Source: Shewanella sp. KT0246
GTDB taxonomy: Bacteria; Pseudomonadota; Gammaproteobacteria; Enterobacterales; Shewanellaceae
NCBI RefSeq assembly: GCF_019654955.1
Contig: NZ_BPEV01000022.1
Location: 26,758-90,757, forward strand
Reading direction: 5' to 3'
DNA: 64,000 nt
This document shows positions 44,746 through 56,477 of the stretch, piece by piece. Within the stretch, counting starts at the first letter, position 1. The number at the start of each line of letters is the position of its first letter. The position numbers and the translations under genes were made by a program. The notes under the pieces are model-generated. The model made no database searches, was not told the origin of the DNA, and worked only from the letters and a program-made list of their open reading frames with translations.

Positions 44746-46069
44746 AGCGTTTTACCTCACTTGTTCTATCGAGCTCAGCTAAATGGGTTAACTTATCTTT
44801 AATCCGTTTTTCAAATCCACGCTCTGTTGGATAGTAAAACTGACTTTGTTGCAGTGATTCTGGGAAGTAATTTTCACCAGGAGCAAAAGCGCCGGGTTCA
44901 TCATGGGCATAACGGTATTCAGCACCTAGTCCCATGTTTTTCATTAATTGAGTGGGCGCATTACGTAAATGATCGGGCACTGACTCATGGCCAGTTTCTC
45001 GGGCAAGTACTCTCGCTGCTTTAAATGCAGTGTATACCGCATTACTTTTGGGCGCACTGGCTAAATAAACAATGGCTTGTGCTATAGCGCGTTCACCTTC
45101 TGCGGGACCAACGCGGTGAAAACAGTCCCATGCATTTAGTGCTATATTCATTGCTGTCGGGTCAGCATTGCCTATGTCTTCTGAAGCAATGGCCAATAAT
45201 CGTCTCGCAACATAAAGTGGATCGCCACCGCCTTCTAAAATACGGCAATACCAATACAGCGCGGCATCCGGTGATGAACCACGAACAGATTTATGTACCG
45301 CTGAAATTAAATCGTAAAATTGATCGCCGTTTTTATCATAAGCAGCCATTTGGTGGCCGGCGACCTGAGTGAGCATCTCTTGGGTAAAACTATCATTATC
45401 ACTGACTAAATCACTCATTAACTCGAGTAAGTTTAATGCTTTACGTGCATCCCCATCAGAAGTGGCGGCTAATTGCTGCATCACATCATCAGGCATGACA
45501 AAGTTACGCTTGCCAAAACCGCGTTCTGTGTCGGTTAACGCTTGATTGATAATGTTAGCAATATCATCAGCGTCGAGGCGGTTAATCAAATACACTCTTG
45601 CCCGAGACAATAATGCATTATTCAGCTCAAACGATGGGTTTTCAGTGGTAGCCCCAACAAAAATCACGGTACCGTCTTCGATAAACGGTAAAAAAGCATC
45701 TTGTTGGCTTTTATTAAAACGGTGGACTTCGTCAACAAACAGTAAGGTACGTTGGCCGCGGCTTTGGGCTACAGCTTTTGCTTGCTCAATAGCTGCGCGG
45801 ATTTCTTTTACCCCAGAGGTCACAGCTGAGATACGTTCAACATGAGCATTGGCGTAATGAGCAACTAATTCAGCGAGAGTTGTTTTGCCGGTTCCTGGTG
45901 GCCCCCAAAGCAGCATTGAATGAGCACGGTTCGCTTCTAATGCTTGCCTTAACGGTTGGCCTTCACCAAGCAAATGACTTTGCCCCACGTATTCACTTAT
46001 ATCCCTCGGACGCATTCTAGCGGCTAAAGGACGAAAGTCGGGCGCAAAATCAAAACCTAAATTAGCCAC
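44738..46069 (-). CDS. rarA: Replication-associated recombination protein A
   Basis: A 443-residue AAA+ ATPase (MgsA/WRNIP1 type). Walker A is [15 protein letters not shown], Walker B is [11 protein letters not shown], sensor 1 is [13 protein letters not shown], and the C-terminal tetramerisation domain ends with [14 protein letters not shown]. It acts at stalled replication forks. It begins 6 bp after lolA and overlaps crcB. Confidence 0.97.
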   Translation of the reverse strand: MANLGFDFAPDFRPLAARMRPRDISEYVGQSHLLGEGQPLRQALEANRAHSMLLWGPPGTGKTTLAELVAHYANAHVERISAVTSGVKEIRAAIEQAKAVAQSRGQRTLLFVDEVHRFNKSQQDAFLPFIEDGTVIFVGATTENPSFELNNALLSRARVYLINRLDADDIANIINQALTDTERGFGKRNFVMPDDVMQQLAATSDGDARKALNLLELMSDLVSDNDSFTQEMLTQVAGHQMAAYDKNGDQFYDLISAVHKSVRGSSPDAALYWYCRILEGGGDPLYVARRLLAIASEDIGNADPTAMNIALNAWDCFHRVGPAEGERAIAQAIVYLASAPKSNAVYTAFKAARVLARETGHESVPDHLRNAPTQLMKNMGLGAEYRYAHDEPGAFAPGENYFPESLQQSQFYYPTERGFEKRIKDKLTHLAELDRTSEVKRYD

Positions 46070-46075
46070 AATAAT

Positions 46076-46714
46076 CTACTGCTCTGTATTGGCACGTTGA
46101 TCGTCAATATCAACATTGGCTGGCACAACAAATTCAAATAAAGACTGTTCATCTTCAGCCACAGTAGTTTGATTACTTAAAACAAACTGGCTGTGATTAC
46201 CTTGCTCATCGAGTAAGTTAAAGTCAGTAAGTTGTGTTTCATTAAAGCAGACATTAACTGTGACAACACTGCTTTCTAATGATTTAGGCTTGATCATATA
46301 GCAAGCTTTGCCAGATTCTGGTTGTACTTGACTAACATGGTATTGAGCCCATGTGTTTTCATCACGATGAACTAATAATGCAATCGGCGACGCTTCAACT
46401 GCATCAGCAAAATCCATTACTGTGACTTCTTCTGCAAACGGGTTAAATATCCATAAATCCTGACCGTCAGCAACGATGAGTGACTCATCAGGCTGAGTTA
46501 AATGCCAGTAAAATTTGTTTGGGTAAGCCAGTGCAAAAACGCCTTCACCAGACTGAATAACTTTGTCATTAATGTCAGTAACTGTCTGACTAAATTCGGC
46601 TTTTAAAGAAGCCAGAGTTTCTAGCTTTTCTCGCAGTACACCCGAGTCATCCGCCTGAACGGATGAAGTTAACATCACGGCTATGACTGATAATAAACCC
46701 ATACATTTTTTCAT
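46076..46714 (-). CDS. lolA: Outer-membrane lipoprotein carrier protein LolA
   Basis: A 212-residue periplasmic chaperone that carries lipoproteins from LolCDE to LolB. The signal peptide is [21 protein letters not shown]. The incomplete barrel includes [25 protein letters not shown] and [19 protein letters not shown] 46714 is chosen over TTG 46735 because AGGAAAG lies before it. The lipid-anchored agarases of this window depend on this pathway for outer-membrane placement. Confidence 0.96.
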   Translation of the reverse strand: MKKCMGLLSVIAVMLTSSVQADDSGVLREKLETLASLKAEFSQTVTDINDKVIQSGEGVFALAYPNKFYWHLTQPDESLIVADGQDLWIFNPFAEEVTVMDFADAVEASPIALLVHRDENTWAQYHVSQVQPESGKACYMIKPKSLESSVVTVNVCFNETQLTDFNLLDEQGNHSQFVLSNQTTVAEDEQSLFEFVVPANVDIDDQRANTEQ

Positions 46715-46752
46715 ATTCTTTCCTACTACATTCAAATAGCGTAAATGGATAA

Positions 46753-49638
46753 CTAACCGCGTGGTGGCGGTGGCGCTAATACTTCTCGATTACCATTATG
46801 ACCTTGGCTACTTACAATGCCCTGTGACTCCATCATTTCAATGATTCGTGCTGCGCGGTTATAACCAATTTTGAATTTACGTTGCACACTCGAAATTGAT
46901 CCTCTACGGGTTTCGGTTACAAAGGCAACAGCTTCATCATAGAGTTGATCCGTATCGTCATCGGTTTCAGCTGTTTCACCAGGAAGTAAAACTTGCTCCC
47001 CATCACTGACGCCATTTAAAATTTCTTCAACATATTGTGGCTTACCTCGTGCGTGCCAATCTGCGACCACTTTATGCACTTCATGATCGTCAATAAAGGC
47101 GCCATGAACACGAATTGGTACGCTTGTTCCTGGTGGCAAATAAAGCATGTCCCCCATACCAAGTAAGGTTTCTGCACCTTGTTGGTCCAAAATGGTACGA
47201 GAATCAATACGAGATGAAACTTGGAATGCAATACGCGTTGGTACGTTCGCTTTAATCAAACCAGTGATCACATCAACTGAGGGACGTTGTGTTGCCAAGA
47301 TTAAATGAATACCAGCCGCACGAGCTTTTTGCGCAATACGTGCAATTAACTCTTCAACCTTTTTACCCACAATCATAATCATGTCAGCAAATTCATCGAC
47401 TACGACAACAATTGAAGGTAATTTATCAAGCTCTGGCGCTTGCTCATCCATGCTTTCTGATGACTTCCAAAGCGGGTCAACAATTGGCGTACCTGCTTCT
47501 TTCGCTAATTTAATTTTCGTGTTGTAACCTTTAAGATTACGTACACCTAATGCCGACATTAATTTGTAACGACGTTCCATTTCACCCACACACCAACGCA
47601 GTGCATTGGCGGCTTCTTTCATATCGGTGACAACTTCGCATAATAAATGCGGGATACCTTCATATACCGACAGTTCAAGCATTTTCGGGTCAATCATGAT
47701 GAAGCGAACATCTTCAGGACCAGACTTATATAAAATACTGGTGATCATCACGTTCACACCGACAGATTTACCTGAACCTGTAGTACCAGCAACCAATAAA
47801 TGCGGCATTTTGCCTAAATCAACCACGACAGGGTCGCCTGCAATATCTTCACCTAGCACCATAGATAGGTTTGACTGACTTTCTTCAAAGGTTTTGCTGT
47901 CGAGAACATCGCGCATGAATACGGTTTCACGAAACTTATTGGGTAACTCTAAACCAACGTAAGCCTTACCTGGAATCACTTCAACTACACGGACACTTTC
48001 CGCTAATAATGAGCGAGCTAAATCTTTTGAAAGGTTAGTAATCTTCGAAGCTTTCACCCCTGGTGCCAGCTCAAGTTCGAAACGCGTTACGACTGGACCA
48101 GGGAACACACCAACCACATTAGCCACAATATTAAAGTCGGCTAATTTGGTTTCGACTAAGCGAGCAACAATATCAAGCTCATCTTTAGTAATTGGATTTT
48201 CTTTGCGATCAGGGACATCAAGCAGTGTAATGCTTGGTAAAGGCGGCATTGCAACTCGTGGCTGACTCATTACCACTTGTGGTTCTTGACCAGGAATTAT
48301 TACCACACCTTCTGCAATATAAGGCTTGTCAGTAGCCGCTGGTGACGCAACAGGGTTATTTGCAGCACTATTTGCAACGGCACTTGCTACGTGACTTGCT
48401 GCGTTAGCACTGTCATCCGAATTGTGTTGTTCGCTGCTTTGCTGGTTTTTCACCGCTGCTGCCATCACTGTCGCACCAATAGATGTTGTGCGGTCAAACT
48501 CATCACCGAACTCTATGGTTTCATCATTGTTGGCTTCTGTAGCTTGATTAGCATGAGTTAAGTCAACAGCTGGCGCATCGCCTGTTGCAGCCCAAGGTTC
48601 TGACGAACCATCATTTTCGCTATTGATAATAACTTGCGGCTCTACTCTGCGCTGACCGTTGATTGGCAGAACTTGATTTTGGTTATCAACTTCATGATCT
48701 TGATAGTCGTCAGGGGTATTCTCTTGAGTTGGATTAATCTTGGACTTCATTCTCGCGAAGATAGATTGCTTAACTGGCTCAACTTCATGTTCGTCTTCAT
48801 CAGTCTCTGCTGCGGATACTGCATCTGAATGAGTTTCAAATTGTGGCTCTAACTTACCGCCGTAGGTTCTTTCTGTTGATTGAGTATCAGTTCTTTCTGT
48901 AGATTGTGTATCAGTAGTTTCCGCTACTTCGCCATCAATAGCTTCATATTCATCTGACTTATCGCGTCCCTGTTTGAACTTATCAACCACAGACATAAAT
49001 CCACGAGTATCTTCTGTTTCTTTCGACCCATTCAAATAACTTGGAAGACTAATTAATTTTTTGAACAACCAAATAGTGCCGTAGCCAGTTGCTTCAATAA
49101 CTGTTAACCAACTAATACCTGTAGTTAAAGTGAAACCTGCGCCGATAAAGCACAATAAGAGTAATGTAGTACCTAGATTATTGAAATAAGGCAGCATGGC
49201 CTGACCAATCACATCACCAGCAACACCACCTGCAGAAAACACATACATATCATCAGCATTCATACTCGCAAGTGCTGCTAATGCCAGTACCATCAACATG
49301 AAGCCAATAATTCTTAGCCCCACTGAGAAGTAATCAATTTCAAATAATTTGTGAGTGCGTTTAAAAATAAACCAGCCTGTGGCTGCAATAATGATAGGGA
49401 TCAGGTAAGCAATAAAACCGAAGAAATAAAAAAGGACATCAGCAGTCCATGCCCCTACTGCACCAGTAAGGTTATTGATTTCACCTTGGAAATGAGACTG
49501 GCTCCAGCCAGGATCGCTAGGATCAAAGCTGCTAAGCGCAAGAAGAATGTAAGTTGCTGTCATGCAACAAATGATCAATCCACCTTCGAGAAGACGTTGA
49601 AGGCCACTAAGTGTTTGAAGACTATTTCCCTGAGACAA
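46753..49638 (-). CDS. ftsK: DNA translocase FtsK
   Basis: A 961-residue septal DNA pump. Four N-terminal membrane helices are followed by an acidic, low-complexity linker (about 225-440) with an imperfect TDTQSTER duplication near 246. The RecA-like motor has Walker [13 protein letters not shown] near residue 620 and Walker [14 protein letters not shown]. The C-terminal winged-helix gamma domain ([20 protein letters not shown]) reads KOPS sequences and activates XerD at dif. The linker is shorter than in E. coli, giving a smaller total length. It is 38 bp upstream of lolA. Confidence 0.97.
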   Translation of the reverse strand: MSQGNSLQTLSGLQRLLEGGLIICCMTATYILLALSSFDPSDPGWSQSHFQGEINNLTGAVGAWTADVLFYFFGFIAYLIPIIIAATGWFIFKRTHKLFEIDYFSVGLRIIGFMLMVLALAALASMNADDMYVFSAGGVAGDVIGQAMLPYFNNLGTTLLLLCFIGAGFTLTTGISWLTVIEATGYGTIWLFKKLISLPSYLNGSKETEDTRGFMSVVDKFKQGRDKSDEYEAIDGEVAETTDTQSTERTDTQSTERTYGGKLEPQFETHSDAVSAAETDEDEHEVEPVKQSIFARMKSKINPTQENTPDDYQDHEVDNQNQVLPINGQRRVEPQVIINSENDGSSEPWAATGDAPAVDLTHANQATEANNDETIEFGDEFDRTTSIGATVMAAAVKNQQSSEQHNSDDSANAASHVASAVANSAANNPVASPAATDKPYIAEGVVIIPGQEPQVVMSQPRVAMPPLPSITLLDVPDRKENPITKDELDIVARLVETKLADFNIVANVVGVFPGPVVTRFELELAPGVKASKITNLSKDLARSLLAESVRVVEVIPGKAYVGLELPNKFRETVFMRDVLDSKTFEESQSNLSMVLGEDIAGDPVVVDLGKMPHLLVAGTTGSGKSVGVNVMITSILYKSGPEDVRFIMIDPKMLELSVYEGIPHLLCEVVTDMKEAANALRWCVGEMERRYKLMSALGVRNLKGYNTKIKLAKEAGTPIVDPLWKSSESMDEQAPELDKLPSIVVVVDEFADMIMIVGKKVEELIARIAQKARAAGIHLILATQRPSVDVITGLIKANVPTRIAFQVSSRIDSRTILDQQGAETLLGMGDMLYLPPGTSVPIRVHGAFIDDHEVHKVVADWHARGKPQYVEEILNGVSDGEQVLLPGETAETDDDTDQLYDEAVAFVTETRRGSISSVQRKFKIGYNRAARIIEMMESQGIVSSQGHNGNREVLAPPPPRG

Positions 49639-49845
49639 ACGAAAACACCCGAATAAGAATTAAAAAGAATGATAACAATAACAGAATATCACTGATGTTG
49701 CAGCGATTATGCTACGTGAATAAGTCTAGCTCAACCTAATGTTTTCAGATAGATGGATGCTTAACCAAAATTTAATTGAGTAAGATAAATTTGGTTGTTT
49801 TTACATCAAAATGGAGGAGCTTTTTGAAGGTTTGCTGATTTTAGA

Positions 49846-49874
49846 TAAAAAAATAAAGGGCTATGCCCTTTATT
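49846..49874 (-). terminator. Terminator of lrp
   Basis: AATAAAGGGC - tat - GCCCTTTATT with a T-run on the reverse strand, 18 bp past the lrp stop. The remainder of 49639-49845 is promoter-like AT-rich sequence before ftsK. Confidence 0.88.
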
Positions 49875-49891
49875 TTTATTGGTCAGAAAGT

Positions 49892-50398
49892 TTAGTAGCT
49901 ATCCGCTAATAAATTTAATGCGACTTTATTAGTTTGTTTGACTTCTTCCATGACCACATAAGTACGAGTATCAGAAACTGATGGCAACTTAAGTAGAGTC
50001 TCACCTAATAAACGACGATATGCTGACATATCAGATACTCGAGTCTTCAATAAATAATCAAAGTCACCAGAGACTAAATGACATTCTTGAATATCATCGA
50101 GTAACTGAACGGCTTTGTTGAAGCGCTCAAAAATATCAGGCGTATCGCGTGTTAACGTGATTTCCACAAATACAAGTAAAGATGCACCAAGATAATGAGG
50201 GTTAACTAATGCAGTGTAGCCATTAATGTAACCTTGTTTCTCGAGACGCTTAACTCGCTCTAAACAAGGAGTAGGACTAAGCCCTACTCTTTTCGATAAC
50301 TCCACGTTTGATATGCGACCATCAACTTGAAGTTCATTGAGGATATTACGGTCAATCCGATCTAAATCTTTTACAGAATTTTTTTTATTATTTGCCAT
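49892..50398 (-). CDS. lrp: Leucine-responsive regulatory protein
   Basis: A 168-residue Lrp/AsnC regulator. The helix-turn-helix is in DGRISNVELSKRVGLSPTPC and the RAM ligand domain follows (LVFVEITLTRDTPDIFERFN, HLVSGDFDYLLKTRVSDMSA). It has the full E. coli Lrp-like C-terminus (TRTYVVMEEVKQTNKVAL). It is divergent from ald, which Lrp-type proteins often control, and upstream of ftsK as in E. coli. Confidence 0.95.
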   Translation of the reverse strand: MANNKKNSVKDLDRIDRNILNELQVDGRISNVELSKRVGLSPTPCLERVKRLEKQGYINGYTALVNPHYLGASLLVFVEITLTRDTPDIFERFNKAVQLLDDIQECHLVSGDFDYLLKTRVSDMSAYRRLLGETLLKLPSVSDTRTYVVMEEVKQTNKVALNLLADSY

Positions 50399-50577
50399 AT
50401 TATTAACCTTGCTTTAGCACAAAAACAACATATTCATCTTTTAATGTGTAAAGTTTAGCAGCATAAACTGCGTCTTGGGCACTATACTAGACTTCCCTGA
50501 AATAAGCACGTTCAGGTGAGCGATTATAATAACAATTGAATTGTCAACAACGACAACTGATCAAATAGAGGCACAAA

Positions 50578-51693
50578 ATGATTATTGGTATCCCTACTGA
50601 AATCAAAAACCACGAGTACCGTGTAGGTATGGTTCCTTCAAGCGTTCGCGAATTAACGATTAAAGGCCATGATGTATTCGTTCAATCTGATGCTGGTACA
50701 GGCATCGGCTTTACCAATCAAGATTATATTGACGCTGGTGCTTCTATTCTAGAAACTGCCGCAGAAGTTTTCGCACAATCAGACATGATTGTTAAAGTAA
50801 AAGAGCCTCAAGCCGTTGAGCGCGCTATGCTTCGTGAAGATCAAATTCTATTCACTTACCTGCATTTAGCACCGGATATGCCGCAAACTGAAGACTTAAT
50901 TAAAAGTAAGTCAGTATGTATCGCATACGAAACAGTGACTGACGATCGCGGCGGTCTTCCATTACTTGCTCCTATGTCTGAAGTCGCTGGTCGCATGTCA
51001 ATTCAAGCAGGCGCACGCGCTCTTGAAAAGTCATTAGGTGGCCGTGGCATGTTACTTGGTGGCGTACCAGGTGTTGAGCCAGCTAAAGTCGTGATTATTG
51101 GCGGCGGAATGGTAGGTACCAATGCAGCGCAAATGGCCGTAGGTATGGGCGCAGACGTTGTTGTACTTGATCGTAGCATCGATGCATTACGTCGTCTAAA
51201 CGTACAATTTGGTTCTTCTGTTAAAGCGATTTATTCAACTGCGGATGCCATTGAACGTCATGTTATTGATGCTGATCTTGTGATTGGTGGCGTATTGGTT
51301 CCTGGTGCTGCTGCACCTAAACTTGTAACTCGTGACATGATTTCACGCATGAAGCCTGGCAGTGCCATCGTTGACGTTGCTATTGACCAAGGCGGCTGTG
51401 TAGAAACATCGTATGCTACCACTCACCAAGAGCCTACATACATTGTCGATGAAGTTGTTCACTACTGTGTAGCTAACATGCCTGGTGCAGTAGCACGTAC
51501 ATCAACGTTTGCTCTTAATAATGCTACCCTTCCTTACATCTTAAAGCTTGCTAATTTAGGCTATAAGAAGGCACTACTTGCTGACCAACACCTACTGAAT
51601 GGATTAAACGTCATCCACGGTAAATTGGTATGTAAAGAAGTGGCTGAAGCATTAGAACTTGAATTTACTGAACCTAAAATCATGCTTTGTTAA
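50578..51693 (+). CDS. ald: Alanine dehydrogenase
   Basis: A 371-residue NAD+-dependent enzyme that converts L-alanine to pyruvate and ammonia. MIIGIPTEIKNHEYRVG is the conserved start, Lys in IVKVKEPQ and His in FTYLHLAPD are pyruvate-site residues, and IGGGMVGTNAAQMAVGMGAD is the NAD-binding turn. It lies 179 bp from lrp on the opposite strand, so regulation by Lrp from the shared region is likely. Confidence 0.97.
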   Translation: MIIGIPTEIKNHEYRVGMVPSSVRELTIKGHDVFVQSDAGTGIGFTNQDYIDAGASILETAAEVFAQSDMIVKVKEPQAVERAMLREDQILFTYLHLAPDMPQTEDLIKSKSVCIAYETVTDDRGGLPLLAPMSEVAGRMSIQAGARALEKSLGGRGMLLGGVPGVEPAKVVIIGGGMVGTNAAQMAVGMGADVVVLDRSIDALRRLNVQFGSSVKAIYSTADAIERHVIDADLVIGGVLVPGAAAPKLVTRDMISRMKPGSAIVDVAIDQGGCVETSYATTHQEPTYIVDEVVHYCVANMPGAVARTSTFALNNATLPYILKLANLGYKKALLADQHLLNGLNVIHGKLVCKEVAEALELEFTEPKIMLC

Positions 51694-51740
51694 TATGAGT
51701 ATTGCTTTTTAGCTTACTTTAAACTTTACATAGATTGATA

Positions 51741-51766
51741 AAGCCGCTTATTTAGCGGCTTTTTTG
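51741..51766 (+). terminator. Terminator of ald
   Basis: AAGCCGCT ... AGCGGCTT followed by T residues, about 47 bp after the stop. The rest of the 445-bp gap 51694-52138 holds no gene that I can see. Confidence 0.9.
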
Positions 51767-52138
51767 TATGCAAAAAATACTTCAAGATAGATTAGTCTAA
51801 TCATTATAAGGTAACATTTTGTATCAATCGTTTGTTTTATACACAGCTTACATATGTTTGCTGAAATTTTAAGAACACTCGACATGTGAATTAGATAAAA
51901 TATCATTGAAATAAAAATCTTTAAATAATAAGCATATTTAATTTAAGGATTTACACAGCCCCTATACAGCAAGGATTTTAGTAATAACAAGTAAAAATTT
52001 GCATTGAATACGACGTAAAAATAGCTCAATAGTGTTATATCCTGCTGATTTTTTTTAAACCAGTGTTTTACACTGTTGGCGTAAAGGCTAAATATCTCTA
52101 CAATTTAACCATTATTCAGCACAAAAAGTGATGTTAAA

Positions 52139-52558
52139 ATGTGGCTTCAAAAACAGATCCTATTAAAAGCTAAACCTCGAGGTTTTCATTTAATTACCGA
52201 TGAAATTTTGCAGCAAATCCCTGAGATAACGAATTTCTCTGTGGGATTGATGCATGTGTTTTTACAGCATACCTCAGCGTCAATCACCATCAACGAAAAT
52301 GCAGACCCAAGTGTTCGACAAGATTTTGAATCTTACTTTAACCGAGCAGCAGCTGAAAATGAGCCTTATTACGTGCATACCTATGAAGGAAGCGATGATA
52401 TGCCAGCACATTTAAAATCTAGTTTACTAGGGTGTGAGCTATCAATTCCCATCAGTCATGGGCAATTAGCGGTAGGAATGTGGCAAGGGGTCTATTTAGG
52501 TGAGCATCGCAACCACGGTGGAAGCCGAAAAGTACTAATAACGATTCAAGGCGAATGA
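52139..52558 (+). CDS. YjbQ family (UPF0047) protein
   Basis: A 139-residue protein with HTSASITINENADPSVRQDF, YEGSDDMPAHLKSSLLG and EHRNHGGSRKVLITIQGE, the conserved His and Glu/Asp-rich set of the YjbQ/UPF0047 family. Members show weak thiamine-phosphate synthase activity in vitro, but the true role is unclear. It is a single gene, convergent with the GGDEF-EAL gene. Confidence 0.93.
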   Translation: MWLQKQILLKAKPRGFHLITDEILQQIPEITNFSVGLMHVFLQHTSASITINENADPSVRQDFESYFNRAAAENEPYYVHTYEGSDDMPAHLKSSLLGCELSIPISHGQLAVGMWQGVYLGEHRNHGGSRKVLITIQGE

Positions 52559-52612
52559 TTTTGATAAGTTAAATAGTTTAATCAGACTTTTTTGTCTTGA
52601 ATTAGTGTTTTT

Positions 52613-54865
52613 TTAATTATTTTGCTTATCTAATAAATCAAAGAAATCTGCTTGAGGCATTGGTTTATAAAAAAAGTAGCCCTGTATGGCATCAACATGG
52701 TTACGTTTGACAAAATCTAATTGGGTTTGTGTTTCCACGCCTTCTGCCGTAACCGCTAATTCAAGAGCATTACTCATGCTTGCTATCGCTTCTACGAGAG
52801 CTCTATGCCTTGGACCTTGTTCAATTTTTTGTATAAAGGCTTTATCAATCTTAATTTGGTCAACTGGGAAATTGGCTAAATAAGATAATGATGAATAGCC
52901 AGTTCCAAAATCATCCACTGAAATCTTAATGCCCCAATTACGTAACTGATTTAATAGACATTCAATATTTTGATGCTGATCCATCATCAATGACTCTGTA
53001 ATTTCTAGAGTCAGTAAATCAAATGGGAAATCAGATACAGCCAGTGTTCCTACAAACTCTTCAAAGAAATAAATAAATTCTTTTTGAAGTTCATCAGTTA
53101 AAAATTCGCAAGTTGAAACATTCACCGCTAAAGCGATTGGACAGCCCTTTTGCCATTGCTCAGCAATGATTGTTAATGCTTGCTGCCTAACCCACTTACC
53201 AATCGGCACAATTAACCCTGACTGCTCTGCTATTGGAATAAACTCTTCTGGGGAAATAAACTCACCGTTCAATTGCCAGCGCAGTAATATTTCCGCTTTT
53301 TCAATTTGAATGGAATCCACTGACACAATCGGCTGAAAATACAGTTCAAATGATTCTTTGTTTAACGCTTTACCCAACTCCATTTGCAGGTAGGCAGTCC
53401 GCTCAGCATTTTTTTGCATCGTTTCATTAAAAAACTGATAGTGATTACGGCCTTTGAGTTTTACATCATACATTGCTTGACTAGCAAAATTGATTAACGA
53501 CTCGACAATGGTAGAGTCATCAGGATAACGAGAGATCCCAATGCTCATTGAAGGATGTATATGTTGCTGCTCGATAATCACGACATCGGCTATGGTTAAA
53601 TTAATTTGTTTTGCTAATGAAATAAGTTGATTTTCGGAAACTTTACCTGGGATAAATAAACCGAACTCATCACCAGCAATACGAGCGAGTAAGCAGCCTC
53701 TTGGCGTGATGGTGGTTAATCGGTCAGATACTTCTTTTAGTAACGCATCACCGTTTTCGTGTCCTAAGCTATCATTGATTAGTTTAAAGTTATCAATATC
53801 CATTAATAAAACACTACATGCGATATCTGTTTGCTTTGTGCGTTCTAATTGCCAAACATAATCATATATTTTATCTAAAAAGCACCGTCGATTAGCAAGG
53901 CTGGTTAAGGCGTCATTATTGGCTTGAAAATGAATGAGTTTATTAGCATCTTTATGTTCGCTGATGTCGGTAATGAGCCAAGATAAACAATTTTGTTCAC
54001 CGTGATAATCTCTAAACGTCGTCACGGTCACTTCAGCATCGAATGTTTTACCATTACGTTTATAACCCGTTAGCTCACCTTGCCATGTATTTCCTCGGGT
54101 TAAATTTTTAAGCATTGACGCCAAAACCTTTGGATCTGATTTTTCAAAAAAGACTTCGGGTTCGAATACGGTTTTGTCAGCAGTAAAATCCCGGGTTATT
54201 GTTTTGAACATAGGATTAACTAACAATAACGAGTGAGTATCAGTCGTAATAACCAATCCCATGGGTAACTTGCTGAATATACGACTAGTTAATCGTTGCA
54301 AATGCAGAGCTTGACTGCGCTCTATTGATAAACTGCCTAATTTTGCGGCTTCTTGAATTAACTCTAAATCTAAATCTGATGGCGACTTTTTGGTATCGTA
54401 ATACATGGCGAATGTACCGAGTACTTCACCATTTGAATCGATAATAGGTTCAGACCAGCAGGACTTTAAACCCGCTTTAAGGGGTAACTCTTTGAATGCA
54501 GCCCAATTGGGGTGAGTTTCAATATCTTCAACGATAATTCGTTTACCTGTTGCAGCTGCAGCGCCGCAAGAGCCAACCTCAGGACCGATTTCGACGCCAT
54601 GAATAGCTTGATTGTATTCTTCAGGTAAACTCGGCGCTGCGCCATTTAGCAGACGCTTTTTGTCATTACTGATTAGCAGTACCGATGCTTTGGTACCTAT
54701 TTTTTGAGCTTCAATGGAAAGAACTAATGAATGGAGTATTTCCCTAAGTGGAGAACCTGCAAGAACCATAGATAAAATGGTACTGTAACGCTCAATACTA
54801 GAAGACCTGTGCGTTAACACATCATAGTTTTCAGTATTAGTACTAATATACTGCGCGCTATCCAT
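52613..54865 (-). CDS. GAF-PAS-GGDEF-EAL cyclic-di-GMP protein
   Basis: 750 residues without membrane segments. A GAF domain (about 25-185, with GPEVGSCGAAAATGKRIIVE) is followed by PAS (about 190-305) and GGDEF (about 315-475) carrying AGDEF instead of GGDEF. EAL (about 490-745) has EILLRW at the EAL position, DDFGTGYSS and AEGVET. The catalytic Glu of the EAL triad and the metal-binding DDFG are kept, so phosphodiesterase activity is likely. The cyclase domain may be active or serve as a GTP sensor, since Ala at the first position is tolerated in some cyclases. The GAF-PAS input suggests control by a small molecule or redox state. Confidence 0.92.
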   Translation of the reverse strand: MDSAQYISTNTENYDVLTHRSSSIERYSTILSMVLAGSPLREILHSLVLSIEAQKIGTKASVLLISNDKKRLLNGAAPSLPEEYNQAIHGVEIGPEVGSCGAAAATGKRIIVEDIETHPNWAAFKELPLKAGLKSCWSEPIIDSNGEVLGTFAMYYDTKKSPSDLDLELIQEAAKLGSLSIERSQALHLQRLTSRIFSKLPMGLVITTDTHSLLLVNPMFKTITRDFTADKTVFEPEVFFEKSDPKVLASMLKNLTRGNTWQGELTGYKRNGKTFDAEVTVTTFRDYHGEQNCLSWLITDISEHKDANKLIHFQANNDALTSLANRRCFLDKIYDYVWQLERTKQTDIACSVLLMDIDNFKLINDSLGHENGDALLKEVSDRLTTITPRGCLLARIAGDEFGLFIPGKVSENQLISLAKQINLTIADVVIIEQQHIHPSMSIGISRYPDDSTIVESLINFASQAMYDVKLKGRNHYQFFNETMQKNAERTAYLQMELGKALNKESFELYFQPIVSVDSIQIEKAEILLRWQLNGEFISPEEFIPIAEQSGLIVPIGKWVRQQALTIIAEQWQKGCPIALAVNVSTCEFLTDELQKEFIYFFEEFVGTLAVSDFPFDLLTLEITESLMMDQHQNIECLLNQLRNWGIKISVDDFGTGYSSLSYLANFPVDQIKIDKAFIQKIEQGPRHRALVEAIASMSNALELAVTAEGVETQTQLDFVKRNHVDAIQGYFFYKPMPQADFFDLLDKQNN

Positions 54866-55069
54866 AGAACTCCTATAACCTAAATCATTATCTGCAACTA
54901 CATATGACAGTTTTATTTCCTATGTTTAATAATAAGAAGATTATTCATAATTCCAGACAAAATCAACAAAGGTATTACAACACCATAACAAGCATTTTGT
55001 AGTTGGCTTTAGTAAACCTCTGTTTCAGCTAGTCAAATCCAAAATTACCATTTTATATGCTATTTAAAC

Positions 55070-55106
55070 AAAAAAAGCAGTATTGTCTGCTAACAAAACT
55101 GCTTTT
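55070..55106 (-). terminator. Terminator of the RNA methyltransferase gene
   Basis: AAAGCAGT ... ACTGCTTT with a T-run on the reverse strand (complement of the A-run at 55070-55076), 31 bp after the stop. Confidence 0.8.
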
Positions 55107-55136
55107 AATACTTGTTTTATTTTAAAATAATTGAAT

Positions 55137-56354
55137 TCACACTTCGCTGATGCGCTCCATGCGAGCAAGATAAAAACCATCAAAACCATGTTCAGAAACT
55201 AAAATTTCTTCATCATCAATGAGTTTAAAGTGCGGGTTCGCTGCGATAAAAGCATCGACTTGATTACGGTTTTCATCAGGCATGATAGAACATGTGGCAT
55301 AGACTAAAATGCCACCCACTTTCACCATGCGGCTATAGCTTTGTAAAATATCTTTTTGTAATTCGATTAATACTGGTAAACGCTCTGGCGTGTCGCGCCA
55401 TTTCGAATCAGGGTTACGTTTAAGTACGCCTAAACCTGAACAAGGTACATCCAATAACACGCGATCAGCGGTTAATTTCAAACGCTTAATAGTCTTGCTG
55501 CTAGCGATGATTCTAGTTTCTACGTTATGTGCACCTGCTCTTCGCGCACGAGCTTTTAGATTATCGAGTTTCCATTGCTCAACATCCATGGCCAATAAAC
55601 GACCTTTACCTTTCATTTGTGCAGCAATATGTAAGGTTTTACCACCAGCACCAGCACAAGCATCAACTACACGCATACCTGGTTTTGCATCCACTGCGGC
55701 AGCTACAAGCTGTGAGCCTGCATCTTGTTGTTCAAAAAAACCTTCTTTAAAAGCGGTAGTTTTAAATAATGCAGAATCAGAACGAACTTCAAGGGCACTA
55801 TCTACCCCTTCTACTTCAACAGTAGCCACTAATTCTTTGGTTAAACGCTGCTTCAATTCATCGCGTGTGCCTTTAAGTGAGTTAGCACGAATATAACGCT
55901 TAGGCACTGCGGCTAAGGCTGCTCTTTCTGCAGGCCATTTATCACCTAACTGCTTAGCACCTAATGTATCTAACCATTCAGGACAGCCATCCCATAATGC
56001 TGGCTGTGTCTTAGCTTGAGCAACACGCGCTGCAAAGTCTTCTGCATCAACCTGTAATGCATATTCCATTTTGGGTAATTCAAGCTCATGGAATAAATGC
56101 CAGCCATTAATCAATTTTGAACCCATACGCTCAATATCGTCAGCTTTCATGTCTACTATGAAGCAGTAAAGGTTTAGACGGCGAAGGATATCACCGGTAA
56201 CGGTGGTAATACGGGCAAGTTCTGCAGGCGGATATTGCATGCCAGAAAAGTTGTGAGAGTATGCTCTATCTAATGGTTTACCATCAGTTAACACCATGGT
56301 TAGCACATCAATTACCAGTTCAGAAGAACTGCCAGAAAGTGGGAAAGTCAGCAT
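55137..56354 (-). CDS. RsmB/NOP-family RNA (cytosine-5) methyltransferase
   Basis: A 405-residue SAM-dependent m5C methyltransferase. The SAM motif is VVDACAGAGGKTLHIAAQM. The two catalytic cysteines are in LLDVPCSGLG and YATCSIMPDEN. It is shorter than and different from E. coli RsmB (429 residues) in the N-terminal part, so the exact rRNA or tRNA target is not clear and I give no symbol. It is a single gene. Confidence 0.9.
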   Translation of the reverse strand: MLTFPLSGSSSELVIDVLTMVLTDGKPLDRAYSHNFSGMQYPPAELARITTVTGDILRRLNLYCFIVDMKADDIERMGSKLINGWHLFHELELPKMEYALQVDAEDFAARVAQAKTQPALWDGCPEWLDTLGAKQLGDKWPAERAALAAVPKRYIRANSLKGTRDELKQRLTKELVATVEVEGVDSALEVRSDSALFKTTAFKEGFFEQQDAGSQLVAAAVDAKPGMRVVDACAGAGGKTLHIAAQMKGKGRLLAMDVEQWKLDNLKARARRAGAHNVETRIIASSKTIKRLKLTADRVLLDVPCSGLGVLKRNPDSKWRDTPERLPVLIELQKDILQSYSRMVKVGGILVYATCSIMPDENRNQVDAFIAANPHFKLIDDEEILVSEHGFDGFYLARMERISEV

Positions 56355-56477
56355 TGGGATCTCACAGAGTAAAGAAAAAGAAGTAATTACAGAAAAGCGC
56401 TTGGATCATAGGAGTTAACGCGCTTTAGCGCAAGTAATGATTATGATATTTAACGCATTGAGATCAATTTACCTAAA

